NCBI GenBank assembly: GCA_905250885.1
Contig: CAJNOQ010000060.1
Coordinates: 22,820-86,819 of the forward strand
Origin: Didymodactylos carnosus
Taxonomy: Eukaryota; Rotifera; Eurotatoria; Philodinida; Philodinidae
Length of the DNA stretch: 64,000 nucleotides
Direction of reading: 5' to 3'
Shown: positions 1 to 11,269 of the stretch, one piece after another
How the letters are laid out: each line of letters starts with the position of its first letter
Position numbering within the stretch: position 1 is the first letter of the stretch
Notes under the pieces: model-generated
Database searches by the model: none
Told to the model about the DNA's origin: nothing
What the model saw: the letters and a program-made list of their open reading frames with translations, nothing else
Program-made: the position numbers and the translations under genes

Positions 1-438
1 TATTATCACTAGTTACATATTTATTTCATCTAAAAATGTATACGATAAAATTAAAAAAAAGTATTTTAAAAAATTGAGTAATATAACATTTGTCAAGTTT
101 CTCCGAGATTTCAGGGGACAGTGCCATTTCTGTTTTAGTGATATAGTAAATGTAGTATCATTTTCTTAATTTGGATAGGACAGATATGAAGCTAATCTGA
201 GATATTCTTCTTTCGTTCTGTCTTGTTCTACCACTACTCATCTATTGAGATCATGAATGCCAGTCTAGATATTAGAGATGTAGACAACACGGTAACACCT
301 CTATCTATTGAACTGAATCGTTGATCGTTAGCAGTAGGCCACAAATCGTATGCACGAATGTTTTGAAAACAGCGCTATATTCTCTACATAAACTGGTAAA
401 AACCTGCAAAAAAAACATCAGCAATTCAGGGTGTGCAG
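1..438. other. AT-rich gene-free stretch
   Basis: No open frame of useful length, splice pattern or repeat is visible. The last eight bases, GTGTGCAG at 431-438, form the left target-site duplication of the adjoining MITE. Confidence 0.5.
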
Positions 439-927
439 CACTGATGGGTTTAAAACTATTTTTACAAATAAAGTTCCTATTTGGTGAGTGTTAAACTATT
501 AGATGATGAACGAATCAATCTACCTGTTTGCTCTTGAACCATGTTTTAGAAACAACTGATTACTTAAGTATCAAGAATTATATACAAATATTAAGCTATA
601 TAGCTGCGAGATATATACAGTAGGAGCTTTGCATGCGCAGAAGTTTTGGCACTAAAAACAAATTTCCTTCAACAGACAAACAATTTTTGTTTTCTTCCAT
701 TTTACAACCCTATTATGTGACGCAAAGAAAATAAAAATTTCATAAAATAAGAACGGAAAAAAATTAGAAGTACGATCAACTGGAGTTATAACTATCAACT
801 TAGGTTGATCGTTATAACGCCGGTAGATAGTTATAACTATTTGAAATTTTTGACCAAATTTTAAATTAGTTATAACTAGTTCTAACTCCAACAAGTTATA
901 ACTCAGGCTGTTTTAAACCCATCAGTG
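439..927. mobile_element. 489-bp MITE, hAT-type (8-bp target duplication)
   Basis: The element has perfect 18-bp terminal inverted repeats, CACTGATGGGTTTAAAAC at 439-456 and its exact complement at 910-927. It is flanked on both sides by the identical octamer GTGTGCAG (431-438 and 928-935), so the empty site can be read directly. An 8-bp duplication and a terminus beginning CACTG fit the hAT superfamily. There is no transposase frame, so it is non-autonomous. Towards the right end the palindrome GTTATAAC occurs five times (785, 811, 830, 869, 895), a cluster that could be a subterminal transposase-binding array. Perfect repeats and an intact duplication suggest a fairly recent insertion. P or Merlin families also make 8-bp duplications, so the superfamily is less certain than the element itself. 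Confidence 0.9.
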
Positions 928-2410
928 GTGTGCAGTGTACATATTGTGTAAAATAGTGCGTATATTTGATTTCGTTGGGGTACCACACACTCTGTTTCGA
1001 CGGGCACAGCTATAAGGAACGTGATGAAACACGGCGATAGGTGTAGTGTACGCACACCTGCTTTTTAATATTGTCCCATTCTTCCAATTAAAAAGTTTTT
1101 TTTCAATTGTTTGAGAACAAAGTCTGTTTGCCACCTTTTCAGCTTATCGCACAAAAATTCTAAATTTTCCATTCTTGATTGAATGCATCCACTTTTGATA
1201 AACTTTATGTCTTATTGTTATTAGTGTATCTATAAAGTGAATCAATTGAATTCAATATTCTTTCAAAAATAACGTGTATTTTGTTTTTCTGTTGTAGACC
1301 TGTTTACCCCTCTTGCTTTTTTCGGCATTTTGTCAAGAATGAACGCGGTAGGTAGTGAACAAATGCTTTCCGTTTTATTCTCGCTTTTCGGACTGCTAAA
1401 GCTGACAATTTTGTTACAAACTCAAATAATCCCACAGGAAAGAGTGAGAATTCTGTATGGGATTAAACACATGGATAAAGACAATAGATAGAACATTAAT
1501 TAAACAAAATGTATGTTTTTTAGTAACCCTCGACAGCGAGGGCTCGGAAGTCCCGAATATCTCTGTTCGATGGCTCGAAATCGGTAATCCCTCGAAAGCC
1601 TATATGGAGAGTCCGAAGTGTCGTTTTTTGGGGGTTCGAACCCTTTGCGACGGTCTATTTTCGAGTACTCGCCGCACTCCTCGAACAACTTTTTTCATCT
1701 GCATGGGCATCCGGTAAAACTTACATCCAATTCTGAGATCATCACCTTCCCAATCTTGGTGATTCTTATAGACAATGACTCTTCATTTTTTTAAAACTTT
1801 ATAAAGTACGGTTTCTTCTTTTACGTTTTCCAGTTCGATGATTAAATCGACTCATAGTGACGAAGGAAAACTTCAATTCGTAATCTGATAATTTTAGTTT
1901 CTTTCATTCTTTAGGAACTCTTATTTACAATAATACAATTATTAATGTTAGTTCACTCCATTCCTTGACTAAAGACACAAAGACCAAATTGAAAAAACGA
2001 CTCAAAAAAAGTAAAACAACCAGTGGAAATCTCTCATAGGTAAGAATTGACCAAAGAGAATGAAGAGACAGAGACAAAGGTGCTGTGTGGTTAGATTAAA
2101 AAGTATTCAAGATAATACGATCACGAACAAATACACCAAAGTTAGAATTTTGCATCCTCTGCTCCATTATCTTTCTATCAAGAAAACGGAGCAAAATGAC
2201 ATATGTCAAAGTTAAAATGAGACTCGAAGTTTAATTAGCATGTTGAAGAGAATTTTGTTCACAATATCCTCTATATACAAAATCATTTGGTTTTGTTAAG
2301 AAAATACTCGCTATTCTATGATTCTAATACCATATATGGTAGAATATTAATCACTTCATGTTGGGATATTAAATTTTATACAGTGTGTATTTGTGTAATG
2401 GTGTATATCT
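928..2410. other. Intergenic, no gene seen
   Basis: This stretch lies between the MITE and the stop codon of the next minus-strand gene. A GC-richer patch at about 1525-1690 contains a CCCTCG/CGAGGG hairpin and a GGTTCGAACCC block resembling a Pol III B box. It does not fold as a tRNA in either direction. The part nearest 2410 probably holds the 3' UTR of the neighbouring gene. Confidence 0.4.
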
Positions 2411-4050
2411 TTATTTTGCTGTTTCGTATATGAGTACGTGTTGATTAGTGCGCAATGCTAGGTATTTTTTACCTAAGTAGACAACACTTTTTATTTTTTT
2501 TTTAAACATTTTCAGTTGATTACCATCTTTCTTAATTGATATACAATTAATCCCATTTAATTCGAATGCTAGAAATCCATCGGATTGATCTGATGTTAAT
2601 GCACAACAACGTTGAATATTTGTACAAAGGATAACTTCAATTAATTCCATATTCATCAAATGAATTTCTACACGCCATTCTCGTTCAACATTTCTAATAC
2701 TCATTGCAAAATATTTTCCATTAGTTTCAATTGATTTTATCCAATCATCATTCGATGATAAAAATTTTTTTTTATACCAGCATTTACGTTGTTCCATTTG
2801 CCATGGAAGTTGTCGTTTTTCAATTATCTGTGAAGTTTCAGTTGAATAGCATAGAAATAAATGATTGCAATAACATGTTATCTGTTCTAGTGAATAAGAA
2901 GGTAATGAAATTTTTTCAGTTATTTTAATTGTTGTATCAATATCGAAAGTAAATAAGCCAGTTTTTGATGAAATCAAAAATGATCCAAGATAAGATGACC
3001 ATGTTATATCAGTTGGATGATCTACTTCCCAACGATACGTACTAAAAACATAAAAGAAAACATTACATAATGCCATTGAACTCCTAATTTTCAACGTTAA
3101 TTTTCTTAACAGTTAAAAGTTTTATAAAAAGATTATCGTGAGCATTTTTTGATATGTTTGTAATGATGTAAACTACAGTCTGTGAACTGGAAAAAAAAAG
3201 AGATGACTCTCTCAAATATTTTCTTTTTGGAAAGTTCTTTTGTCAAAAGAGCAACTATATGGGACAATCAAGCAATTTTTTACCTGTTTGGCTCATAAAT
3301 AGAATAATATTGTTCAACTAATGTTTTCCAAATGACATTTTGTCTTTTACCATATAGATCAAAAATAGCTAATTCTCCATCATCTGATATCAATAGTAAA
3401 TGAGTATCGGATGATCCCATGATAGTACCCGATGATATATTGTCTATTATAGTCGGTTCTGATTCTATTAAATATTCTTCACTCGGTTTTTTATTTAGTC
3501 GTAGTGAAACACAAACAAGATCATCGACAGATGGAATTAAATTGGTTTTGACGGTTACTGATGGACCTTTTTTAAAGTTATCTATTTGATTTTGTAACGA
3601 ATCTACTTGTTGTTCAATAGTATTAAGATTCGTATTAGATAGTTTTGGAATACGATCTTGAATATTTTGTAATGAAGTTTTATAACTAATTAAATCGGTT
3701 TGAAAATCTTCATTTAATTTTTCATTTAATCGATCAATTTCGGCATGTTTTTTTGTATATGTTTTTCTCAAATCGTCAGCCATGTCCGTATACCATTTTT
3801 CTAATGTATGATAGGCTGTGGACGTGACAGCATTGCTTTCATCATTTGAGTAGGATGATAAACATTCAATAAGATAATTAATTCGATTTGATAAATTTTC
3901 AAGACGAACTGGATCAAGCTCTTTCGTAATTTTATTTACTGTTAATTTCTCAAGAGTTGGTGCTGACCATTGTTTAGTTAATGATCGTGTTCTTGAAGAA
4001 AGAGGATCTTCGGAGGATGCTCTAAGCCGACTATCGCTACGTTGAGACAT
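2411..4050 (-). CDS. Coiled-coil plus propeller-like protein, unknown function
   Basis: Two exons, 4050-3284 and 3041-2411, give 465 residues. The intron (3283-3042) has donor CAG|gtaaaa and acceptor tttttag, and the phase is kept. The start is the first in-frame ATG, opening a serine/arginine-rich, probably disordered N-terminus. Residues about 55-165 are heptad-rich and should form a coiled coil with several Leu/Ile positions. From about residue 210 to the end the sequence alternates short hydrophobic strands with turns such as SDDGELAIFDLYG and GKYFAMSI, as in irregular WD or NHL propellers. No RING or B-box is present. The architecture recalls the C-terminal half of TRIM-NHL-like proteins. 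I recognise no named orthologue. No catalytic residues are evident, and a scaffold role is only a guess. Confidence 0.75.
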
Positions 4051-7000
4051 TTGTAGAGTCGATTTAGAAAACGGTAAACATCCTTTTTAGTGCCGACAAC
4101 TAAAATTTTCTTTAACGGCATATATAAGACACAAACTCATATTTTTCATAGAATTTATCACATTTTGTATATAGATAAGAAAGGTAGCTGTAATAACTTT
4201 TCTGTTCTGTTTTAATATCAAAAACAAAAATTAACGTGTTAAAACATCGACGTCTATCGTACCATACCGTGAGAGAACTAACAGTTTATATGGATGTCGA
4301 AATGACATTTTTTTATCTCAGTACTTAAGAGTTTTGAGCGATGCTCTTTCGAATGGTTAACTCGAAATAATTTTAAAAGTGTTGGAAGTAGGATTTCCAG
4401 AAAACTACGGTCTTTGCACACCTCCATTTAAAGAAAATATATATATTTTAATAAATATATTTTTTAAAAAGAAATATTTGTCTCAAATTAGTTCTTTTAT
4501 TCAGAATTGAATGGACGCCATTTTAAAAAACGGTTTCATTCTCTCCAGCTCATAATCTGAAATTTTTATTTAAGTTTTAAACTTTAAAATTTAAACTTTT
4601 TTTTAAACTGTACTCTCTACATTCACAAGCTAGCTCATTTTCAACGACATGATTGGATAGAGCTTGAAAAACTGCACATACCTGAACACTTGGTGACTTC
4701 TAGACCTTGGATAAAAACGGTTTTCTAAAGGTTTTTGCAAAAACCCACATGCTAAAATTCATATTTTAGCTCCTTTTTCAACCCTTTAAAAGCAGACGAC
4801 GAAATTTTAACATATGGTTATCGATAGAGCTGGAAGAGCTCAACAAAACTCATATGGTTTTTGAATCTGTAAAAAAGGATCTTGAGCAGGTTTTAGAGAG
4901 TTTTCGAGGAAACTTCAGACAAATTTTAGCTTCGTTTCCACTATAATAGATATTTCCAATATTTTGTCTAAGTTTTATTGTTATGTTAAAGTTTTGCGTT
5001 ATGAAGATTTTTTTCCGAAGATTTTGTTAGGAAGTGTCATATCAACAGTTGTCATCTTTCAATATACATTTTCTCTTCACTCGATGGTTATTTTCCTTTT
5101 CTGTTCTGTTTCTGTTTAGAAAATCGATTGTTAAAAAATAATTTTAAAAGCTTTTTGCTTATGAAAAGATGCTTTCAAGTGTTGACTATCGAATGGCGAA
5201 AACCACATGTCTTCATCTCTTTTCTATCTCGAGTTATTCAAAAAATAGTCCAGAGCATTCTGTTTTGAAAAAAATGAATCGATGCAGAATTGGCTACTCT
5301 ACACAATGACAAGATTTATTTTAGGACTGCTATATGAGAGGTGCATATTTAAAAATATGGAACATTTTAGTTTTGTATTTTTAAGTCTTAGATAATTTAG
5401 TATATTATTATGTCTAAATACATGATCTTATAAACATCCCTCTTTCAAACAAGACATGAACGGTTAATAACGTTTTGATGGTTTCTGAGAAAATAAAAAA
5501 ATACGAAAATTGTGAAAATTTACCTTTTCTCGATGTATGGGCGGCCCCCAATAGAACGTTTTGGCTCCAATCTCTTAACAAAACACTTTCAGAAGTGTTA
5601 TCGCAGAGTTAGTAATCTTTTTGAATGCTCTTTCGAATGGCATATAAATTAGTATAAACAAAATCTTGTCTCCACTCGGCATTATGGCACCTAGATCGGT
5701 TTTCAGGCGATGACTCTCTTAATCTACATAGTAAAAAATACATAAAAGACAGATTCCGAGTCTTTTAATTCTTCAGTTGAATCAACTGTGATAGATAAAG
5801 ATGGACTTTTAATGAAATTATATATTTCCTAAAATCACATATCTCCATATATTATTTAGCACTCGGTGAATTCATTAATAAATGCACACCTACTTTTGGA
5901 CATTGAATATAAAGAACGGCAAAACTCGTGTCTTCGGAAGGACTTTTCTGATCGTAAATGATAATATTAAGAAAAATGTACAATTAATTAATTAATTCAT
6001 AATAGATTGAACCTGTAAAAGAAACACAACCGTGCTCCACCTAACACGAAGAAGTCGATCTAATCTTTTATTAGATCTTATTAAATTTTCTTTTTTCAGA
6101 TTCAGAATGCGCTTAAAATTACTTTATGAAAATGAACCATAGATGCCTGATCTTCATATGAAAATTATTTATACACTTTTGCCTCCGCTTACATAGGAGT
6201 TACATTCATTTAAGTTTTCCTTTTTTGTAACAGCCTAGACACATTCGTGTTCAAATAAAAAACCTATTGATTGATTGATTCCATTCTTAACCGGGTTGTT
6301 CGTACACGCTTCTATTTACAAATGTTTGAAGATGAATTTTGCTGTTATATAATTATATAATATTTTTGTTTTCAAAAATTATTGTTCGTGTAATTTTAAC
6401 ATTAAATAAACAGATATAATAAATATTTTTGCTCGTGATCAAAAGATAAACTTACTAGTAATTTTTACAATCATTATATAAATCTAAGGGTAATACAGAC
6501 CCATATAGCCGTCTCATTATTTCTCTGAAACACTGCATTCGCTGAAACGTCAAGTACATGCAAATCACAGCCCAGATCTAATAAAGATAAAACAGAGAAC
6601 GTTTTTTGACTCAATTCCATTTGAACGAGGTTCGATTCTCTCATCATCAATTAAACTTTTAATCACCAGATCGACTTGATTTCTATGGACAGAAACGCGA
6701 TATAAGCCTTCACATGCAAGACCATATTTTTCAATGAATGATATATAAGTTTAAATGGATGTGATAAAATACATTTTGACAGTAGAATACGATCAATCTA
6801 ATGATGTTCGTTATTCTAGTTCAACAAGAACGATGAATACAGGACATATGATCTTATAAGATCATGCAAGTTTTTATAATAAGAACTTGCACGAACTTTC
6901 AGGTATTTACAAGACCATACAAAAATTCATAAGATCTAATAAGATATTTATCTCGACATCTAGACGGATAAGACTGCTTTTTCCTATCGCTCTTTCCTAT

Positions 7001-7650
7001 TTTTTCTTTTACTGATATTTTTGAGCACAGATAGGATCCAGATGTCTTACGATCGCGTTTAGCCACATTCCTAAATCATGCACGTTAGTTTGTGCTCACC
7101 TGAAGTGCGAAGTGAAAGAAAAAGAAAATTTTAAACTTTACTCAACAGACCGATGTAATATACTATCATAGCAAAATTTTTGTGGTACAATACGTCATTA
7201 CTTCTTCCAAGATTTTGTAAGATTTCATTTGTTTTCAACAAGATTTCATATGTTCTTGTACGACGACAAAATTGTATCACTAGACATACTCTGAAATTTT
7301 AAAGTGAGATCCGTGAATTTCTAGAACGATAAGAGCAACGAAGAGCCTCAAATCGATAAAATATATGCATACATCCAGAACTCCAATGAAAACTGGAAAA
7401 AAGTAGTCTAAGGAATAATTAACGATATCTAGTGAGATGAGTCTAGTGTAAATCGTTATTTTTTCCGGTTAAGTGTCTTTAACATTTATTTGTAGCAAGT
7501 ACACTTATGAACGAGAAATACCGTAGAGCAATGTTATAAAGCGTGAGTTCATCATAGATATATAAAATAGAAAAAATAGTACATAGCACGCGTAAAATAT
7601 GCGAGGATTGGTCGAGTTATTATATATATACAACTAAAAGTTATGACTCA
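4051..7650. other. 3.6-kb gene-free AT-rich region
   Basis: No exon with a convincing splice context is visible. A 16-bp direct repeat, ATGCTCTTTCGAATGG, occurs at 4341-4356 and 5625-5640, suggesting remnants of one dispersed repeat. A perfect palindrome TGATCTTATAAGATCA lies at 6849-6864, followed at once by an inverted TGCAAGTT/AACTTGCA pair. The start of the region presumably contains the promoter of the minus-strand gene that begins at 4050. Confidence 0.4.
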
Positions 7651-7791
7651 AACACTACAGTCAATGTGACTTTTGATTCCAACAGTTTAGTACTCACATT
7701 ATTCGTGGAACCTTGCTACAAATGTCAAGGATTTGGTCACACTACACATGTGATCAAACTAAGAAATGTTTTACATGTATCTGTACTATAA
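7651..7791 (+). pseudogene. Decayed retroelement-type CCHC zinc knuckle
   Basis: The frame through 7660 reads towards CYKCQGFGHTTHVI and then a TAA at 7789. The spacing C-x2-C-x4-H-x4 matches a gag or LINE ORF1 zinc knuckle, with Cys codons at 7714 and 7723 and His at 7738. The fourth ligand is replaced by Ile (ATC at 7753) and the frame stops soon after, so this is a dead fragment. No reverse transcriptase sequence is seen nearby. A cellular CCHC protein is a less likely source. Confidence 0.5.
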
Positions 7792-7892
7792 AAATTGTCA
7801 AAATCAAATTTCACAAAGTTACACAAGACCTCAGAATTGTACTATCCCACAAAGATTAACGTCTCATTTCTGGATTACCTCAAACACCACAT

Positions 7893-8307
7893 TAGAGATG
7901 TGCAGGGCGCCCTTACCCTACCCTCAGGGTATGGTAGGACTAGGGCTTCAAAGTCACAGGGTAGGGTAGGGCTAGAGCTTCGTCTAAAAAAGATATATCG
8001 TCGGTACAACATTGAGGTCGGTCGCTAGCGGCAGTTATTTTAAACTCTTTATTTTATCGGATGCAAGACACCCATTTTTGGTGCAATTGGCAATATATAA
8101 AAAACAACAACAAAGGCTGGACGAAGAAACGGTCGATGACATTGCTACGAAATTTTAAAAAAGAATTTTTATCAATATGATTCATTTATTCAAAAAAATA
8201 AAGAAATAATTGTAAATTCTCAAATTTTCAAAGGGTAGGGTCAGGGTTCAAAAACTTCTCACAAGGTAGGACAAGTGCTCCGTAAACAGTTACCCTGCAC
8301 ATCTCTA
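7893..8307. mobile_element. 415-bp hAT-type MITE
   Basis: Terminal inverted repeats read TAGAGATGTGCAGGG at 7893 and its complement ending at 8307. The flanking octamers are CACCACAT (7885-7892) and CATCACAT (8308-8315), seven of eight matching, as expected for an aged 8-bp duplication. TAGAGATGTGC-like ends are typical of hAT elements. Both subterminal zones carry degenerate GGTAGGRCTAG motifs in opposite orientation. No transposase is encoded. The short frames across 7766-8028 belong to the MITE and are not genes. Confidence 0.85.
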
Positions 8308-8407
8308 CATCACATGACGTAGATAAGTGGAAAGAGTTAAACAGCAGCTATATTGATAAAATGTTTGACCTTATATATAAATATATAACGATAAATATTT
8401 ATTTGTG

Positions 8408-9000
8408 CACGGTTTTTATTCGAAAAGTTAACGGTTCGCATTTTTCCGTTAATAAAAAAAATGTTTTCACTGTTTTGTTAAAGAGTACAGAAATGTGAAC
8501 GGGTTTTTAGTAAAAGGAAAATAAGTCTAGAAATATACTGAAATTAAACGGTAATTAACTGAGTGAGAAAGAAATTATGTCAGACACAGAAGAACTTCAC
8601 AACAAGATTGATCAAATGGCACGTTTTTACTCAAAAAGTTAAAACTTATAGATGCACGGAATAGAACAAAAAGTTAATATTGAGATAAAGCTGATTTTGC
8701 CTTTTTTGGGCGACCTCGTCGTTTGCCAATCTTTTGTAAATTTGCTAGATCAGCAATTGTGTAAAACTCGTAGTACATCATCAGACCGACGGAATGTTTA
8801 GATACATATTCTTTTAAATTCATTTTGTATGTACACGTCATCGATATTGTGTACAATGACCATTACAATTTTTCATGTGCGGTACGACTTTCGTTTTACT
8901 AAAAATATCGTTCATATTTCCGTAACCGTTAACAAAACAGTGGAAACATTTTTTTGTTAACAGAAAAATAGAAACCATTAACAAAAAAATGTCCGTCCAT
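8408..9000. mobile_element. Decayed Mutator-like element with long TIRs
   Basis: Arms of about 110 bp at 8408-8523 and 8889-9000 are imperfect inverted copies; the clearest block is AATGTTTTCACTGTTTTGTT against its complement. Between them, on the minus strand (8856-8674), lies a 60-codon frame whose CTYKMNLKEYVSKHS core and following RRGRPKKAKSALS tail resemble the end of a MULE transposase, that is a SWIM zinc finger followed by a basic AT-hook-like tail. Two expected Cys ligands are replaced (by Tyr and Ser), so the protein is dead. Long TIRs plus a SWIM relic point to the Mutator superfamily. No 9-bp target duplication could be identified, so the exact ends are uncertain. Confidence 0.6.
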
Positions 9001-9527
9001 GTTAGCGTGAAATCAACACCTTTAAATAACTTTGTATTATACTAATTTTTTCGTGGCAGGAATTTTACATCTACAGCCGATGTATTCCATTGTTTTTAAA
9101 CATAAAGCAATATTTCGTCATCATCATATCATCCGTCCAGTGTGTGATAAAGATCTACGATATTTTTATTTGTGCTTTGTTTCTTTGTTCATCTATTTTT
9201 CTATATACTATAAATAGTTGACGAACAGTGAAAATATTATACACTTGTAGCCAAAGACAGTTAACGTCGAATCTATTGTCATACACTATCATTATATATC
9301 TTCATTTCATGTAAGTTATTATTTTTATTTCTGTTTGAAGAGTAGTATCTTGTAGACTTCAAATGATCTGTATTACAAAAATTAACAAGTGCGAAGCTTC
9401 ATAGCGCCTGGAGAAGTTCATAGACTAGTTCTCAAAACTGAGCAAGAAAATGTATTCTAATTTGTGGGAAACACTAGTGAATAGAGTTAAAATTTACTTC
9501 GTGCTTCTTTTTTAGTCTTATTCAACA
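9001..9527 (+). promoter_or_regulatory. Upstream region with likely 5'-UTR intron
   Basis: A good donor (TTTCAT|gtaagtta, intron start 9311) and acceptor (cttttttag, end 9515) would splice a 205-bp intron out of the leader just before the ATG at 9528. The transcription start would then lie upstream of 9310. No canonical TATA position can be chosen in this AT-rich background. Confidence 0.4.
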
Positions 9528-10319
9528 ATGCCAACAGCAACCTCAACCTCAACCTCAACAACATGCGCTCAAGCAGATTGTCATTCTGCGAAAGCTCATA
9601 CAAGCGTTGCCGATAATGTACATGTAAAATCGGTTGTTTCTCATGAAACGCAATCGAAAGTCTGTATGGAAAATGCAGCAAAAATTACCCAATTAATGAC
9701 TAAATTAGGTTCAACACATTCACAAGTTGATGGTATGTATTTGATCCTTGAGAAAATGTAGTCTTAGTTAAAAAGAACGATATGTATTTTAGATTATTCA
9801 CGTAAACGTACAGAAGAAATAAGTGAAACAACACGATTAGCCATACAAAAGATTGTTGCTGAAACACAAATTCAACAAGAACAACTGTTAAACGATGCTC
9901 ACCATCGTAGTGAGGAAATTGAACATGATTATAAATTAAAATTAGAACAATATTTGAAAGAATTAGATAATACAAAAGCTAAAACATTAGCTGTTTTAGA
10001 AAAAGACTTAAGTCTTCGTCAAGAAACAATATTAGAATTGGCAAGAAAACGTATTGATGATGTCAATGAAGAAGCAAATCGATTGAAAATGTATGATAAA
10101 TCAAAGTATTAAGAAACTTTTCTTAATTTCATTTATTTTAGGCATGTATTAAAAGAATCTCAACTAGCTTCAACTGCTAAAATTGAAAAAATAACGGGCG
10201 AAGTTGCTGCGTTGAGTGAACAAGATGCTGCACGTCGTTTACAATCGACCACTACAACCGTTATTACAACACACGCTAAATCAGAAGGTGGTGTAAGTAG
10301 CACTGTTGAAATTAAATAA
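9528..10319 (+). CDS. Small coiled-coil protein, unknown
   Basis: Three exons, 9528-9732, 9793-10090 and 10142-10319, encode 226 residues. Introns are 60 and 51 bp with GT-AG ends, and the phases agree. The N-terminus (residues 1-20) is Thr/Ser-rich and could be a flexible tail. Residues about 45-200 are charged with regular hydrophobic spacing (for example VLEKDLSLRQETILELARKR), predicting a long alpha-helical coiled coil. The tail carries a short Thr run and a Gly-Gly-Val segment. No enzyme motif, signal peptide or membrane span is visible. I do not recognise a family. A cytoskeletal or LEA-like helical stress protein would fit the composition, but that is speculation. Confidence 0.75.
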
Positions 10320-11269
10320 GTTTATGATAATGGTGATAGTAATTAACAATAATTCATACAAAGTTAAACTGTCGTTAATTACAAGTTTATTATTTGTGCT
10401 TTTTTTTTCGTAATTGTTAAACACAAGAACGTTTCGCTTTAGTAATTAATTTATAGGAAAAATGTGATTTAATTTTTTCATTTAATGTATAATTCTGCTT
10501 TTTCATGAATAAATTATAGATCTTAATGTGAAAAAGCAAATGCTTTTAGATCTGGTTGAAAACGCGAAAATAAAAATGGATTGGGTTAATACGGCATATT
10601 GACTATGAACAATGAATTTACTGTTATAGTTTACTCTAGACTTACCACTATTTGGAAAACATACCAAACAAGGTTTTTTCTGTAAGGTAAGCACTCAGGT
10701 CGGCTGAATATGCAAATTTTCCCGCTCCATACAGCTTCGATTAGCATAATCCAATCCTTAAAGGAGGGAAAAAATACGCTTCCAGAATTGACTGCTGCCG
10801 ATGGTAATATGATTTTACCGCTGGGCTAACAACTTCTCGCGAGTTTCGTGCGGCCTAAAATAGTCCCTTCGGTTAATTAGTAAGTCACAAATTTTTTTTA
10901 CTAGAAATCAAATGTTTGATTTATTGAGAGTGCTAAATTGCACAAACAACTTTTTAATTTGAAAATTGTGTCACATAAAACAGAAAAGAAATTGGCACTA
11001 TGAAAAAATATAAAGTACAAACACAAACAAAAACTCTATAAGATGATTTAACAGATACAAAACAAGAACAAACAATGTAAAACAAAAAACAAAAGATTTG
11101 GGATCAATAATAAACAAAATCTGCTGTCAAATTCACATATATATGTACTAAGAAAAAGACTTACAGTCAGGCAAAAAGAATACATTTTATCACAAAAAAG
11201 AAACAAGTTTGTTTTACACACTGAAAATATGACAAAGAACTATTAAAAAGAATTTTACTGTTTAAAGTA
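10320..11269. other. Convergent intergenic region with GC-richer island
   Basis: This separates the 3' ends of the coiled-coil gene (+) and the TTC39 gene (-), so it should contain both 3' UTRs. A GC-richer island at about 10690-10870 stands out. On the minus strand it has an exact Pol III A-box-like TAGCCCAGCGG (10828-10818) and a T6 run downstream, but no B box and no cloverleaf. Its nature is unresolved. Confidence 0.4.

Noticed and set aside
1525-1690. tRNA suggested by GGTTCGAACCC at about 1638
   Set aside because: No acceptor stem or A box at the proper distance on either strand; T-stem pairing is poor.
7911-8000. Telomere-like GGGTAGGGTAGGG runs
   Set aside because: They lie in the subterminal zone of the hAT MITE and recur inverted at its other end; they are not the bdelloid telomere unit.
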